Shown piece after piece: positions 18,417 through 26,956 of a stretch of 64,000 nt of DNA; within the stretch, counting starts at the first letter, position 1, and every line of letters begins with the position of its first letter. Under the pieces are notes generated by a model. That model was not told the origin of the DNA. It ran no database searches and worked only from the letters and a program-made list of their open reading frames with translations. The stretch lies in the NCBI GenBank assembly GCA_050018415.1, contig JBEKAB010000008.1:1-64000 (forward strand), written 5' to 3'. The position numbers and the translations under genes are program-made. The stretch is from UBA1161 sp002311745. Lineage in GTDB: Bacteria > Planctomycetota > Phycisphaerae > Tepidisphaerales > Tepidisphaeraceae.

Positions 18417-19889
18417 ATGCTTCGCTTTACCGCGCCGCGGTTGCGGCTGTGCGCCATTGGTCTGGCTTGTCTCTTAGGACTGGCCACCCGCGCGCACGCG
18501 GCCGCTCCGGTGCAAATTTATCCCACCAGCCAGATCAATTCGGGCGACACCGCGTGGATGCTGACCAGCTCGGCCCTGGTGCTCATGATGACCGGACCGG
18601 GACTGGCGCTGTTCTATTGCGGCCTGGTGCGACGCAAAAACGTCCTGGCCACGATGATGCACAGCTTCATCCTCATGGCGGCGATCAGCGTGGTCTGGGT
18701 GATCATCGGCTACAGCCTGGCCTTTGACGTCGGCACGCCGTGGATCGGCGGGCTGCGATTCGCGTTTTTGCGCAGCGTCGGCGCCGGGCCTTGCGAGTAC
18801 GCCCCGACCATCCCGCACACGACGTGGATGGCGTATCAGATGATGTTCGCGGTCATCACCCCGGCGCTGATCTGCGGCGCCTACGCCGAACGCATGCGGT
18901 TTTCCAGCATGCTGATGTTCTCGATCGCGTGGCTGCTGGCGGTGTACTGCCCGACCGCGCACATGATCTGGGGCAAAGGCGGATTCTTCAACGCCTCCTA
19001 CGCCGCGGGAACCGCGTACGCGGGATCGCACGAAGTGCTCGACTTTGCCGGTGGGATCGTCGTGCATCTGAGCTCCGGCGTTTCCGCCCTGGTCTGCGCC
19101 CTGGTGATCGGAGCGCGGCGGGAGTACGGCAAGCTCCCCATGCCGCCCCATAGCGTCGTGCTCAGCCTCATCGGCGCGGCCCTGCTCTGGGTCGGATGGT
19201 TCGGCTTCAACGCCGGCAGCGCCCTGCACGCTAATGAACTGGCCAGCGCGGCATTCGTCAATACTCATCTTGCCGCCGCCATCGCGGCATTGACGTGGAT
19301 GACGGTGGAATGGCTCAAATCCGGCAAACCCACCGTCCTGGGCGCCATCTCCGGCGCGGTGGCCGGCCTGGCCACTATCACCCCCGCTTCCGGATTCATC
19401 ACGCCCATGTACGCCCTGGCCATGGGCGCCATCGGCGGCTGCGCCTGCTTCTTCGCCGTCACCGTGCTCAAACAGTGGTTGGGCTACGATGATTCGCTGG
19501 ACGTGTTCGGCGTCCACGGCATCAGCGGCATCGTGGGCGGCACCCTCGTGGGCGTCTTCGCCGCCAGTAGCATCAACGGCAAAGCCGGTTGGATCGAAGG
19601 CAATCCGCACCAGGTGACCAATCAGCTCCTGGCCGTGGCGACGGTGTGCGCGCTGTGCGTCGCGGCGTCCCTGGCGCTGATGAAGGGCATCGACCTGCTT
19701 TGCGGCCTGCGCGTGGGCGAATCGGACGAGTACGACGGGCTGGACATCACGCAGCACGGCGAAAGCGGCTACAACTTCGAGGAGGCGTTCTCCGACGAGG
19801 TCGTCCTCGAGGGCACGAGCCTGGCCGGCGCCCTCGCCCAGCGTGCCAGCGCGCAGCAACCCGAGCCCGTCCCCGCGACGGCCAGATGA
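18417..19889 (+). CDS. amt: ammonium transporter (Amt/MEP/Rh)
   Basis: 490 residues. A 28-residue cleavable signal peptide (hydrophobic AIGLACLLGLATRAHA) leads into an eleven-helix Amt channel. Marker segments: GLALFYCGLVRRKNVLATM, VVHLSSGVSAL with the first pore His, and DVFGVHGISGIVGG with the second. The C-terminal cytosolic tail includes ESDEYDGLDITQHGE, the region that gates Amt and responds to PII protein. ATG at 18417 has a strong GAGGAGG 11 bases upstream. No glnK/glnB follows in the window, which is unusual since many amt genes are paired with PII. It brings ammonium or ammonia across the inner membrane. A short palindromic repeat follows. Confidence 0.97.
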   Translation: MLRFTAPRLRLCAIGLACLLGLATRAHAAAPVQIYPTSQINSGDTAWMLTSSALVLMMTGPGLALFYCGLVRRKNVLATMMHSFILMAAISVVWVIIGYSLAFDVGTPWIGGLRFAFLRSVGAGPCEYAPTIPHTTWMAYQMMFAVITPALICGAYAERMRFSSMLMFSIAWLLAVYCPTAHMIWGKGGFFNASYAAGTAYAGSHEVLDFAGGIVVHLSSGVSALVCALVIGARREYGKLPMPPHSVVLSLIGAALLWVGWFGFNAGSALHANELASAAFVNTHLAAAIAALTWMTVEWLKSGKPTVLGAISGAVAGLATITPASGFITPMYALAMGAIGGCACFFAVTVLKQWLGYDDSLDVFGVHGISGIVGGTLVGVFAASSINGKAGWIEGNPHQVTNQLLAVATVCALCVAASLALMKGIDLLCGLRVGESDEYDGLDITQHGESGYNFEEAFSDEVVLEGTSLAGALAQRASAQQPEPVPATAR

Positions 19890-19910
19890 GGTGGAGAGGT
19901 CGAGCAACTA

Positions 19911-19934
19911 AGCTCCGCATGTACATGCGGAGCT
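19911..19934. repeat. 24-bp perfect palindrome, third member of the CGCATGTACATGCG family
   Basis: AGCTCCGCATGTACATGCGG followed by AGCT: a perfect palindrome 22 bases after the amt stop. It shares the core CGCATGTACATGCG with the palindromes at 2899-2954 while its outer stem differs on both sides in step. It has no T-run, so it is not a classical terminator; it may stabilise or end the amt transcript. Confidence 0.7.
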
Positions 19935-19970
19935 ACGAGCGCGCCATTCAATCCGGCTGCGCATCATTCG

Positions 19971-20438
19971 GTGTCCAGGCAATCGGACCATCCCCGCGTT
20001 GCGTTGCCGCCGCCGCTGCTGTTCGTCGGCAGCTTCACCATCGGACTGCTCGTCCAATGGCTGCATCCCATCTCCCTCTTACGATTTCCGCTGGCACTTT
20101 GCCTCGGCATCGCCCTGTTTACCGCCGGGGCTTGGCTTGGGATTTGGGGCGAGCGCACGATGAAAAAGGCGGGCACCAACGTGAATCCTTTGCGTCCAGC
20201 GACGGCGCTGGTGACCTCCGGGCCGTTCCGCTTCTCGCGCAATCCCCTCTACTTGGCGATGGTGCTTCTTTATCTGGGTCTGGCGTTGGCGGTGAATAGC
20301 CTGTGGCCGCTGGTCCTGCTGATTCCACTCCTGGTTGTGCTGCACTACGGGGTCATCCTGCGCGAGGAGCGCTATCTCGAGTCGAAATTCGGCGATGCCT
20401 ATCGAGACTATCGAGCGGCCGTGAGGCGATGGTTGTGA
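19971..20438 (+). CDS. isoprenylcysteine carboxyl methyltransferase-like membrane protein
   Basis: 155 residues with four hydrophobic segments. The second half has the ICMT/PEMT-type signature: LVTSGPFRFSRNPLYLAMVL (family pattern S-G-x-x-x-x-x-R-N-P-x-Y) and, near the end, LREERYLESKFGDAYRDY, which binds S-adenosylmethionine in this superfamily. Bacterial members methylate small lipids or are of unknown substrate. GTG start at 19971 (GTG TCC AGG CAA). Convergent with the next gene. Confidence 0.85.
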   Translation: MSRQSDHPRVALPPPLLFVGSFTIGLLVQWLHPISLLRFPLALCLGIALFTAGAWLGIWGERTMKKAGTNVNPLRPATALVTSGPFRFSRNPLYLAMVLLYLGLALAVNSLWPLVLLIPLLVVLHYGVILREERYLESKFGDAYRDYRAAVRRWL

Positions 20439-20488
20439 CGAGCTGCTGCAAAAGCCAAGAAAACGATTTGCGCCCTCGCGCCGTCGAT

Positions 20489-22567
20489 TCAGGGTTTTGC
20501 TCTCAGCAGTTGCACCTGCGTCGGAGCGGGCACGACGAGTTGGCGCGTGTCCGAATTGATGTTCACGTCGCGGGGGACGAAAAACGTGTCGAAGGCCACG
20601 TGGATGCGACAACCGCCGTCGGCGTCGCCCTTGGCGGAAGAGGCGTCAATCTGGATGACGTAGTCGGGATCGCCGAAGGTGGCCGTGGTCGGCAGCGGAT
20701 GCACGCCGCTGCTGTCCTCGTACGTGGCGGTGACGGCCGGCGTATGGCGGAGATAGCGGAAAAATCCATTGCTGCCGACGATGCGAATCCACGGGAATTT
20801 CGGCAGGGAGCCCGGAATCAACTCCAGATCGGCGCCGGCGCTGGTGATCCACCCGCCGGAGATACCGCCGATGGCAGCAGTGGGAGCGGTGGGACGGACG
20901 TATAACGTGACCTTGTCGCCCTGGAAGAAAAAGGTCCGGGCGACGACCATGTTTTGCTGAGCCCAGGCGACCAAGTCCTTTTCGTATTCGCGCACGCCAT
21001 CGTAGAAGGGAAGGACGCCTTGTTTTGGGGTTGTGGTCAGGATGACGAAATCGCTGTTGGCCAGATCGGCCATGGCCTCGGCGCGCTCGACTCTGCCGAT
21101 CGGGCGACCCAGTTGCGTGACATACTCCACCAGTTCGCCGGTTGTTTCGTAACCGACGCAGCCCAACACGCCGCTGTGCAGATCGCCTGAAATCAGGTCG
21201 AACGAGACGCGTGGCTGTTGCCAATTCTGGTTCCTGGCGAGATGGCTGGTGTACTGGCACAAGTCGACGATTCGCGCGACATCGGCGCGATGGTCGAAAG
21301 AGGCCAGGTGGCGGTTGCCCAGGTCGAGGAAATGCCCCACGCCGTAGAGCAGAACGACCACGGCGCCACAGCGCAGAACGCCCAAATACGTCGCGTGCGC
21401 AAGAGTCGGGCCCAGGCGGATCATGACGAGAAGCAGAAGCATGGCCACCGGCACCGTGACGATGTCGCCGACGACCGGCGACTTGGAGATATCGCAGGTC
21501 AGGGCGGCGATCGGAACGGCGATGGCCAGCGACAGAAAACCGATTTGCAAGCGCGCGGAGTATCGGCGGGTGGCCGGCTGAAGTTGATTGGATTTCCCGG
21601 CGTTGAGCGCCCGCGTGATCAAAGCAATCGCCACGGACGCCGCGGCGGCCCACCAAAAGGTTTTGCCAAGATGCTCCTGCACGACGGATTTGGGATAGAA
21701 CAGCAGGAAGTCGCGCAGGCCGCTGATCCCCATCTCGCGCATGCGGACGTATTTTTCGCCGCCGAGGACGTGGCCGCCGCCGTAGTAGTGGAAGATGCCC
21801 AGCCGAGCCGCCCACAGGAAGGGCGCCACCAGCAGGAAGAGCAATGCGACAGAGGCGGCGAGGTGGCGGAGGCGGCGCGACAGCCGCCAGGCCACCGCCG
21901 CATCCCCGCGGAACCACCACCGGGCGACCGCAAGCGTGACCGTCAACGCCGCGCAGATTCCGACAATGTAGACCAACGTCAAATACCGGTTCAGCACGAG
22001 CCAAGCGCACAGCAGGGCAGCGCCGATGGTCCAGCGGCGGTCGAGAAAAATATCGCTGCGCAGCACCGCACAGGCCCAGATTCCAAAGAGGCAGGTGGCG
22101 AAAAAGTCGATGCGGAAGTCGAACATCCCGCCGGCCCAGAACCACGGCGTGTGCATGGCGAGAATCAGCCCCACCATCGCGTAACCGAACGCCCGGCTGC
22201 CGCCGACCTGCCGCGCCGTGCCGAAGGCAAACCACTGCAGGCCCAGAAACGCCAGCAAGTTGACCAGCAGCCGCGGGAACCGCGTGCCGCCCAGGATCAG
22301 CGCCGCCATGGTCCCTTCCAACGGCAGCGCGCATCCGGTGGCGCCGTTGCCGGCCGATGGCCAGAACACCTTGGGCAGCACGCCCAGACCGTGATCCAGA
22401 ACCTGCTCCTGGAGCTTGTAGGACTGAAGCAGATACGCGGTTTGATCGAAATTCACCGGCACATTCCACGCGACCTCGCGCAGGTAAAACGCGCGGAAAA
22501 CCACGGCCTCCAGAACGAACAACGTGAGCAGCACGAGTCGATCGATGCGCGTTGGGCACCAAGTCAT
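20489..22567 (-). CDS. large GT-C-like membrane protein, probable glycosyltransferase
   Basis: 692 residues. Residues about 10-440 contain eleven or so hydrophobic helices; the first extracytoplasmic loop has NVPVNFDQTAYL, with an Asp in the place where GT-C enzymes (PMT/ArnT/DolP-Man type) keep their catalytic acid. Residues about 440-690 are a soluble, probably periplasmic domain (TTTPKQGVLPFYDGVREYEK, IRIVGSNGFFRYL, ending in two beta strands). GGGGAA precedes ATG 22567. It faces away from the glycosyltransferase/heptose operon and likely shares its regulatory region. The exact donor (polyprenyl-phospho-sugar is the family norm) is inferred; the family match is by architecture only. Confidence 0.7.
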   Translation of the reverse strand: MTWCPTRIDRLVLLTLFVLEAVVFRAFYLREVAWNVPVNFDQTAYLLQSYKLQEQVLDHGLGVLPKVFWPSAGNGATGCALPLEGTMAALILGGTRFPRLLVNLLAFLGLQWFAFGTARQVGGSRAFGYAMVGLILAMHTPWFWAGGMFDFRIDFFATCLFGIWACAVLRSDIFLDRRWTIGAALLCAWLVLNRYLTLVYIVGICAALTVTLAVARWWFRGDAAVAWRLSRRLRHLAASVALLFLLVAPFLWAARLGIFHYYGGGHVLGGEKYVRMREMGISGLRDFLLFYPKSVVQEHLGKTFWWAAAASVAIALITRALNAGKSNQLQPATRRYSARLQIGFLSLAIAVPIAALTCDISKSPVVGDIVTVPVAMLLLLVMIRLGPTLAHATYLGVLRCGAVVVLLYGVGHFLDLGNRHLASFDHRADVARIVDLCQYTSHLARNQNWQQPRVSFDLISGDLHSGVLGCVGYETTGELVEYVTQLGRPIGRVERAEAMADLANSDFVILTTTPKQGVLPFYDGVREYEKDLVAWAQQNMVVARTFFFQGDKVTLYVRPTAPTAAIGGISGGWITSAGADLELIPGSLPKFPWIRIVGSNGFFRYLRHTPAVTATYEDSSGVHPLPTTATFGDPDYVIQIDASSAKGDADGGCRIHVAFDTFFVPRDVNINSDTRQLVVPAPTQVQLLRAKP

Positions 22568-22726
22568 TCGATTCCCCGTTGCCGGCGCTGCGGCGTCGAA
22601 GAGGTGCAGGCAAGACTCATCGTTGACCCGGTGGGCATCTTGCCTTTGGGCAAAGCGGGCTTATCATAGCGGCCCAAGCGGTCGCTCAGCAATTTTCGCC
22701 GCTGCTGGTGCCAGGGGCTGCTCCGT

Positions 22727-23680
22727 ATGGAACTGTCGATCGTGGTGCCTGTGTACCGGGAAGAGCAGAACGTTCCCGAGTTCCTGCGTCGCCTGGTGCC
22801 GATCCTCCAGCCGATCACGCCGGATTTCGAGATCATTTTCGCGATGGACCCGTCGCCGGACCGCACCGAGCAGGTCATTCTGGAACAGCGGCAGAAAGAT
22901 CCGCGGATCAAGCTGCTGAAGTTTTCGCGTCGATTCGGCCAGCCGATGTCGATCCTGGCCGGGCTGCAATACTCCCGCGGCGACGCGGTGATCGTCATCG
23001 ACGTGGATCTGCAGGACCCGCCCGAGCTGATCCCGCAGATGGTGGCCAAGTTCAGAGAAGGCCACGACGTGGTGATGGCGCAGCGGCGCTCGCGCCAGGG
23101 CGAAACGCTTCCCAAGCGCATCGTGTCGTACCTGGGCTATGCGCTGATCAAGCGCATCGCGGACGTATCGATACCGCCGAACACGGGGGATTTTCGCCTG
23201 ATGAGCCGCCGCGTCGTACAGGAAGTCTGCCGGCTGAAGGAATGCCACGGTTTTTTGCGGGGGATGGTGGCGTTGGTGGGGTTTCGGCAAACGTCGCTGC
23301 TGTTCGATCGGCCGCCCCGCTTCGCCGGCAAGACCAATTACAATCGCTTCCTGGGCTCGCTGCGCATCGGCATCAACGGCGTCGTCGGGTTCTCCAATTT
23401 CCTCCTGACCCTCAGCGGCGCCGCGGGCTTTCTGATGGTGGGGATGGCGATCTTGCTGGCGGTTGCTTACGCCGCGACGAAGATCATGGGACTGACCTTG
23501 CCGCTGGGCAATCCGCTGATCGTGATCCTGCTGCTGTTTCTCGCCGGGCTGCAGCTCATTGCCATCGGAATTTTGGGCGAGTACATTGGCCGAATCTACG
23601 AGGAAGTGCGGCAACGGCCCAAGTTCATCGTCGATCGTGCTGAGGGAATCGCGTTGAGCGACGACCCAAAGCCCGGTTGA
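22727..23680 (+). CDS. GT2 family glycosyltransferase (polyprenyl-phosphate-sugar synthase type)
   Basis: 317 residues. GT-A domain up to ~230: MELSIVVPVYREEQNVPEFL, then VIVIDVDLQDPPELIP with the metal-binding D-x-D and QDPPE typical of DPM1/GtrB/ArnC enzymes. Two C-terminal membrane helices (residues ~235-295, GFLMVGMAILLAVAYA and PLIVILLLFLAGLQLIAIG) then EYIGRIYEEVRQRPKFIV, all standard for this family. It charges undecaprenyl phosphate with a sugar from a nucleotide donor on the cytosolic side. The neighbouring GT-C-like gene could use that product. Start ATG 22727 with only a weak ribosome site. Confidence 0.92.
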   Translation: MELSIVVPVYREEQNVPEFLRRLVPILQPITPDFEIIFAMDPSPDRTEQVILEQRQKDPRIKLLKFSRRFGQPMSILAGLQYSRGDAVIVIDVDLQDPPELIPQMVAKFREGHDVVMAQRRSRQGETLPKRIVSYLGYALIKRIADVSIPPNTGDFRLMSRRVVQEVCRLKECHGFLRGMVALVGFRQTSLLFDRPPRFAGKTNYNRFLGSLRIGINGVVGFSNFLLTLSGAAGFLMVGMAILLAVAYAATKIMGLTLPLGNPLIVILLLFLAGLQLIAIGILGEYIGRIYEEVRQRPKFIVDRAEGIALSDDPKPG

Positions 23681-23726
23681 TTCGGCCCATCGACGGCACA
23701 TTCTCTTCGAAGAACCCGGCTATCTT

Positions 23727-25028
23727 ATGCGCGTCGTCGTTTATGGCTTATGGCATCTGGGCTGTGTCACCGCCGCCTGTTCGGCCGCGGGGGGGCATCG
23801 CGTCACGGGCCTTCAACTCGATCCCAAGCTCATCGCCGATCTCAACCAGGGCCAGCCCCCCATCCAGGAGCCTCAACTTAACGAACTCATCCGCCAAACG
23901 CTTTCCAACGGCTCGCTTCGATTCACCGACGATCCCCGGTCCGCACTGCGCGACGCCGAACTTCTCTGGATCACCTTCGACACGCCGGTCAATCGCAACG
24001 ACCAGGCCGACGTTGAGTTTCTCCGCCGCCAGCTCAACGACATCTCCGAATTCATCGCGCCGGGAGCCCTGGTTCTGATCTCCTCGCAGGTTCCGGTCGG
24101 TTTCACCGCCAGCCTGGAAAAGCAGTGGAAGTCGCGCGGCATCCGGCTGGCGTATTCGCCGGAGAATCTGCGGTTGGGCAAAGCCATCGAGGCGTTTCAA
24201 AAGCCGCAGCGCGTCATCGTCGGCCGTCGCGGCGCGGCGGACGAAGCCCCGCTTGCCGAACTTTTCGCCCCCTTTTCCAACAACATTCAATGGATGTCGA
24301 TCGAATCGGCCGAGATGGCCAAACACGCGCTCAACGCCTTCCTCGCGTTATCCATTACCTTCATCAACGAGGTGGCCCGCATCTGCGAGAACGTGGGGGC
24401 CAATGCCAAGGAAGTCGAGCGCGCCCTCAAGAGCGAGCCGCGTATCGGTCCCAAAGCCTATCTCGGCCCCGGTGCAGCATTCGCCGGCGGGACCCTGGCG
24501 CGCGATGTCCGATTCCTCACGGATTTCGGACAGCGGCTCGGCGTCAACACCTCGCTCCTCGGGGCGATCCTGGTGAGCAACGACGCGCACAAACAGTGGC
24601 TCATCGATCGGGCCGACGGGTTTCTGCGCGACATCAAGAACCCCGTCGCCGCCGTGCTCGGCCTGGTGTACAAGGCGGGCACCGACACGCTTCGCCGCTC
24701 GGCCGCCGTGGAACTGTGCCTCGAGCTGTACCGCCGCGGCGTCCAGATTCGCGCCTGCGATCCCAGCCTGGAAAAGCTCCCCGACGAGCTGGGGCGATCC
24801 ATCCAGCTTTTCCCCACGGCCGCCCAAGCCCTCGCCGGCGCGGATGTCGCCATTATCGCCACGGATTGGCCCCAGTTTCTCTCCCTGCGCGGCGACGATT
24901 TTCTCACCGCCATGCGACACCCGCGCGTCATTGACCCCAACTGGATTCTCGCCCAAAGTCTGGTTGATGACGATCGCCTCACCTACATCGCCGCCGGCGC
25001 GGCGGCACGGGAATCGGGCACCACATGA
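23727..25028 (+). CDS. nucleotide-sugar dehydrogenase homologue lacking the catalytic Cys
   Basis: 433 residues with the three-domain layout of UDP-Glc/GDP-Man 6-dehydrogenases: N-terminal Rossmann (VVVYGLWHLGCVTAACSAAG), substrate/helical middle (ESAEMAKHALNAFLALSITF, with the usual Lys and Asn) and C-terminal UDP-binding domain (GLVYKAGTDTLRRSAA, ACDPSLEKLPDE). The active-site loop normally G-G-S-C-F-x-K-D reads AFAGGTLARDV: Thr256 replaces Cys and Arg259 replaces Lys, while Asp260 is kept. Without Cys the covalent second oxidation step cannot occur, so it may act as a simple alcohol dehydrogenase, epimerase-like enzyme or non-catalytic binder. Upstream of the SDR gene by 12 bases. Confidence 0.85.
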   Translation: MRVVVYGLWHLGCVTAACSAAGGHRVTGLQLDPKLIADLNQGQPPIQEPQLNELIRQTLSNGSLRFTDDPRSALRDAELLWITFDTPVNRNDQADVEFLRRQLNDISEFIAPGALVLISSQVPVGFTASLEKQWKSRGIRLAYSPENLRLGKAIEAFQKPQRVIVGRRGAADEAPLAELFAPFSNNIQWMSIESAEMAKHALNAFLALSITFINEVARICENVGANAKEVERALKSEPRIGPKAYLGPGAAFAGGTLARDVRFLTDFGQRLGVNTSLLGAILVSNDAHKQWLIDRADGFLRDIKNPVAAVLGLVYKAGTDTLRRSAAVELCLELYRRGVQIRACDPSLEKLPDELGRSIQLFPTAAQALAGADVAIIATDWPQFLSLRGDDFLTAMRHPRVIDPNWILAQSLVDDDRLTYIAAGAAARESGTT

Positions 25029-25040
25029 TCGGAGGACCTC

Positions 25041-25934
25041 TTGAGTAGCGCCGTTGCTTCAACCCCACCGGCAAAAACCCTTGCCGATCGATTCGCGATC
25101 GTGACCGGCGCCAATCGCGGCCTGGGCGAGGCGATCGCCGGGAGGTTCCTCGCCGCCGGCGCAAGCCTGCTCCTGACCGCGCGCGACGGGGAGATTCTCA
25201 AGCGTGCCGCCGAACGCCTTTCCGCTTCGGCAGCCCCCGGCCAGCGCGTCGTCGCCCTGGCGGCCGACGTCTCCAATCCCCACGACTGCAAGAAAGTGGT
25301 CGATCGCGCCCTGGAACTGTCCGATCGCATCGACATTCTGGTCAACAACGCCGGAATCTATGGCCCCATGGGCCCCATCGAACAGGTGGACTGGGAACAA
25401 TTCGTCGGCGTGATCCGGATCAATCTGCTCGGCGCGGTTCTGATGTGCCGCAACGTCATTCCCGTCATGCGCCGGCAGGGACGGGGGAAAATCATCAATC
25501 TCTCGGGCGGGGGCGGCGCGCAGCCACTACCGTTCATCGACGGCTATGCCCTCTCCAAGGCGGCCGTCGTGCGATTCACGGAAAACCTCGCCATGGAATT
25601 GCGCGAAGCGAAGATCGACGTCAACGCCATCGCCCCCGGCGCGCTCAACACGCGGATGCTGCAAGAGGTTCTGGCGGCGGGCGAGCAGAAGGTCGGCGCC
25701 GATTTCTATCGTCGCGCCCTGCGGCAGCGCGATGAAGGGGGCGCGCCCCTGGACAAGGGCGCCGCGCTCGCCCAGTTTCTCGCCGGTAGTGCAAGCGACG
25801 GTATTACCGGGCGGCTCATCTCCGCCGTCTGGGACAACTGGGCCGAACTGCCCCAACAGCGGGAGGCGCTGGCCAAGAGCGACATTTACACGTTGCGCCG
25901 CATCGTCCCAAAGGACAGGGGCCAGACGTGGTAG
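25041..25934 (+). CDS. short-chain dehydrogenase/reductase
   Basis: 297 residues, classical SDR. TGANRGLGEAIAGRF binds NAD(P), NNAG (residues ~103-106) supports the central sheet, a Ser in INLSGGGG and YALSK (Y-x-x-x-K, near residue 171) are catalytic, and N-A-I-A-P-G-A follows. The C-terminal ~50 residues extend past the usual SDR length (LAKSDIYTLRRIVPK). TTG start at 25041 with GGAGG five bases upstream. Its stop overlaps the next gene by seven bases. It probably oxidises or reduces a sugar intermediate in this cluster; substrate unknown. Confidence 0.9.
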   Translation: MSSAVASTPPAKTLADRFAIVTGANRGLGEAIAGRFLAAGASLLLTARDGEILKRAAERLSASAAPGQRVVALAADVSNPHDCKKVVDRALELSDRIDILVNNAGIYGPMGPIEQVDWEQFVGVIRINLLGAVLMCRNVIPVMRRQGRGKIINLSGGGGAQPLPFIDGYALSKAAVVRFTENLAMELREAKIDVNAIAPGALNTRMLQEVLAAGEQKVGADFYRRALRQRDEGGAPLDKGAALAQFLAGSASDGITGRLISAVWDNWAELPQQREALAKSDIYTLRRIVPKDRGQTW

Positions 25935-26956
25935 CGCGAATCGGCATCGTCGGGTGCGGCCTGATCGGCAACAAGCGGGCCAAGTGGCTTGGCGATTGCC
26001 CGCTGCTGGCCGTCGCCGACACGGATTTGGCGCGCGCCCAGCAGTTGGCCGCCCAACATCGCGGCTGTGCCGCATCGGCGGATTGGCGGGCCGTGGTCGA
26101 GCGCGGCGACGTGGACCTGATCATCGTCGCCACCACCAACGACATGCTGACGCCGATCTCGCTGGCGGCGGTGAAGAAGGGCAAACACGTGCTGGTGGAA
26201 AAACCGGCCGCTCGCAGCGCCGCCGAACTCGAAGAGCTGATCGAAGCTGCGCGTGCCGCGGGCGTCGTCGTGAAGGTCGGGTTCAACCATCGCTTTCATC
26301 CCGCGATCCAGAAGGCCAAGGAAATCTTCGACGGCGGCGCGCTTGGCGAGCTGATGTACCTTCGCGGCCGCTACGGCCACGGCGGCCGCCTGGGCATGGA
26401 GCGCGAATGGCGGGCCAATCCCGCGATCTCCGGCGGCGGTGAAATGCTCGACCAGGGCGTGCACCTGATCGATCTGGCACGCTGGTTTGCCGGCGATTTC
26501 GTCACCGTGCAGGGCCTGGTCACCACGCAGTTCTGGAACATGCCCGTCGAGGACAACGGCTTCGCGCTGCTCACGACCGCCGCGGGACAGGTGGCCTGGC
26601 TCCATGCCAGTTGCACCGAATGGAAGAACCTGTTCTGTTTCGAAATTTACGGCAAACACGGCAAGCTGCAGATCGACGGCCTGGGCGGCAGCTATGGCGC
26701 CGAGCGGCTGACCTGGCACCGCATGTTGCCGCAGATGGGTCCGCCGGAGACGACCGCGTGGGAATACCCGTCTGAAGACCGCTCCTGGCAGCTTGAGCTG
26801 TCGCATTTATTGGACTGCATGGCTGCGCGTCGGCAAGTCAGCGGGTCTTTGGAGGACGCCCGCGAATCGCTTAAAATCGTCGAACGGTTGTACGCCCAGG
26901 TCGCACCCGGCCGTCCCGCAGTCCACCGCTCTTTTCGCCGCCTGGAGAGCTCATGA
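25928..26956 (+). CDS. Gfo/Idh/MocA family oxidoreductase
   Basis: 342 residues. N-terminal Rossmann GIVGCGLIGNKRAKWL, then EKPAARSAAELEEL (the E-K-P signature near residue 94) and the C-terminal alpha/beta domain with GGGEMLDQGVHLIDLARW, where D and H match the substrate-binding D-x-x-x-H pattern. Family members oxidise or reduce a hydroxyl of sugars or nucleotide-sugars with NAD(P). GTG start at 25928 lies within the end of the SDR gene, and its own stop overlaps the kinase gene (ATGA). Location inside the activated-sugar operon suggests it tailors that sugar. Confidence 0.92.
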   Translation: MVARIGIVGCGLIGNKRAKWLGDCPLLAVADTDLARAQQLAAQHRGCAASADWRAVVERGDVDLIIVATTNDMLTPISLAAVKKGKHVLVEKPAARSAAELEELIEAARAAGVVVKVGFNHRFHPAIQKAKEIFDGGALGELMYLRGRYGHGGRLGMEREWRANPAISGGGEMLDQGVHLIDLARWFAGDFVTVQGLVTTQFWNMPVEDNGFALLTTAAGQVAWLHASCTEWKNLFCFEIYGKHGKLQIDGLGGSYGAERLTWHRMLPQMGPPETTAWEYPSEDRSWQLELSHLLDCMAARRQVSGSLEDARESLKIVERLYAQVAPGRPAVHRSFRRLESS

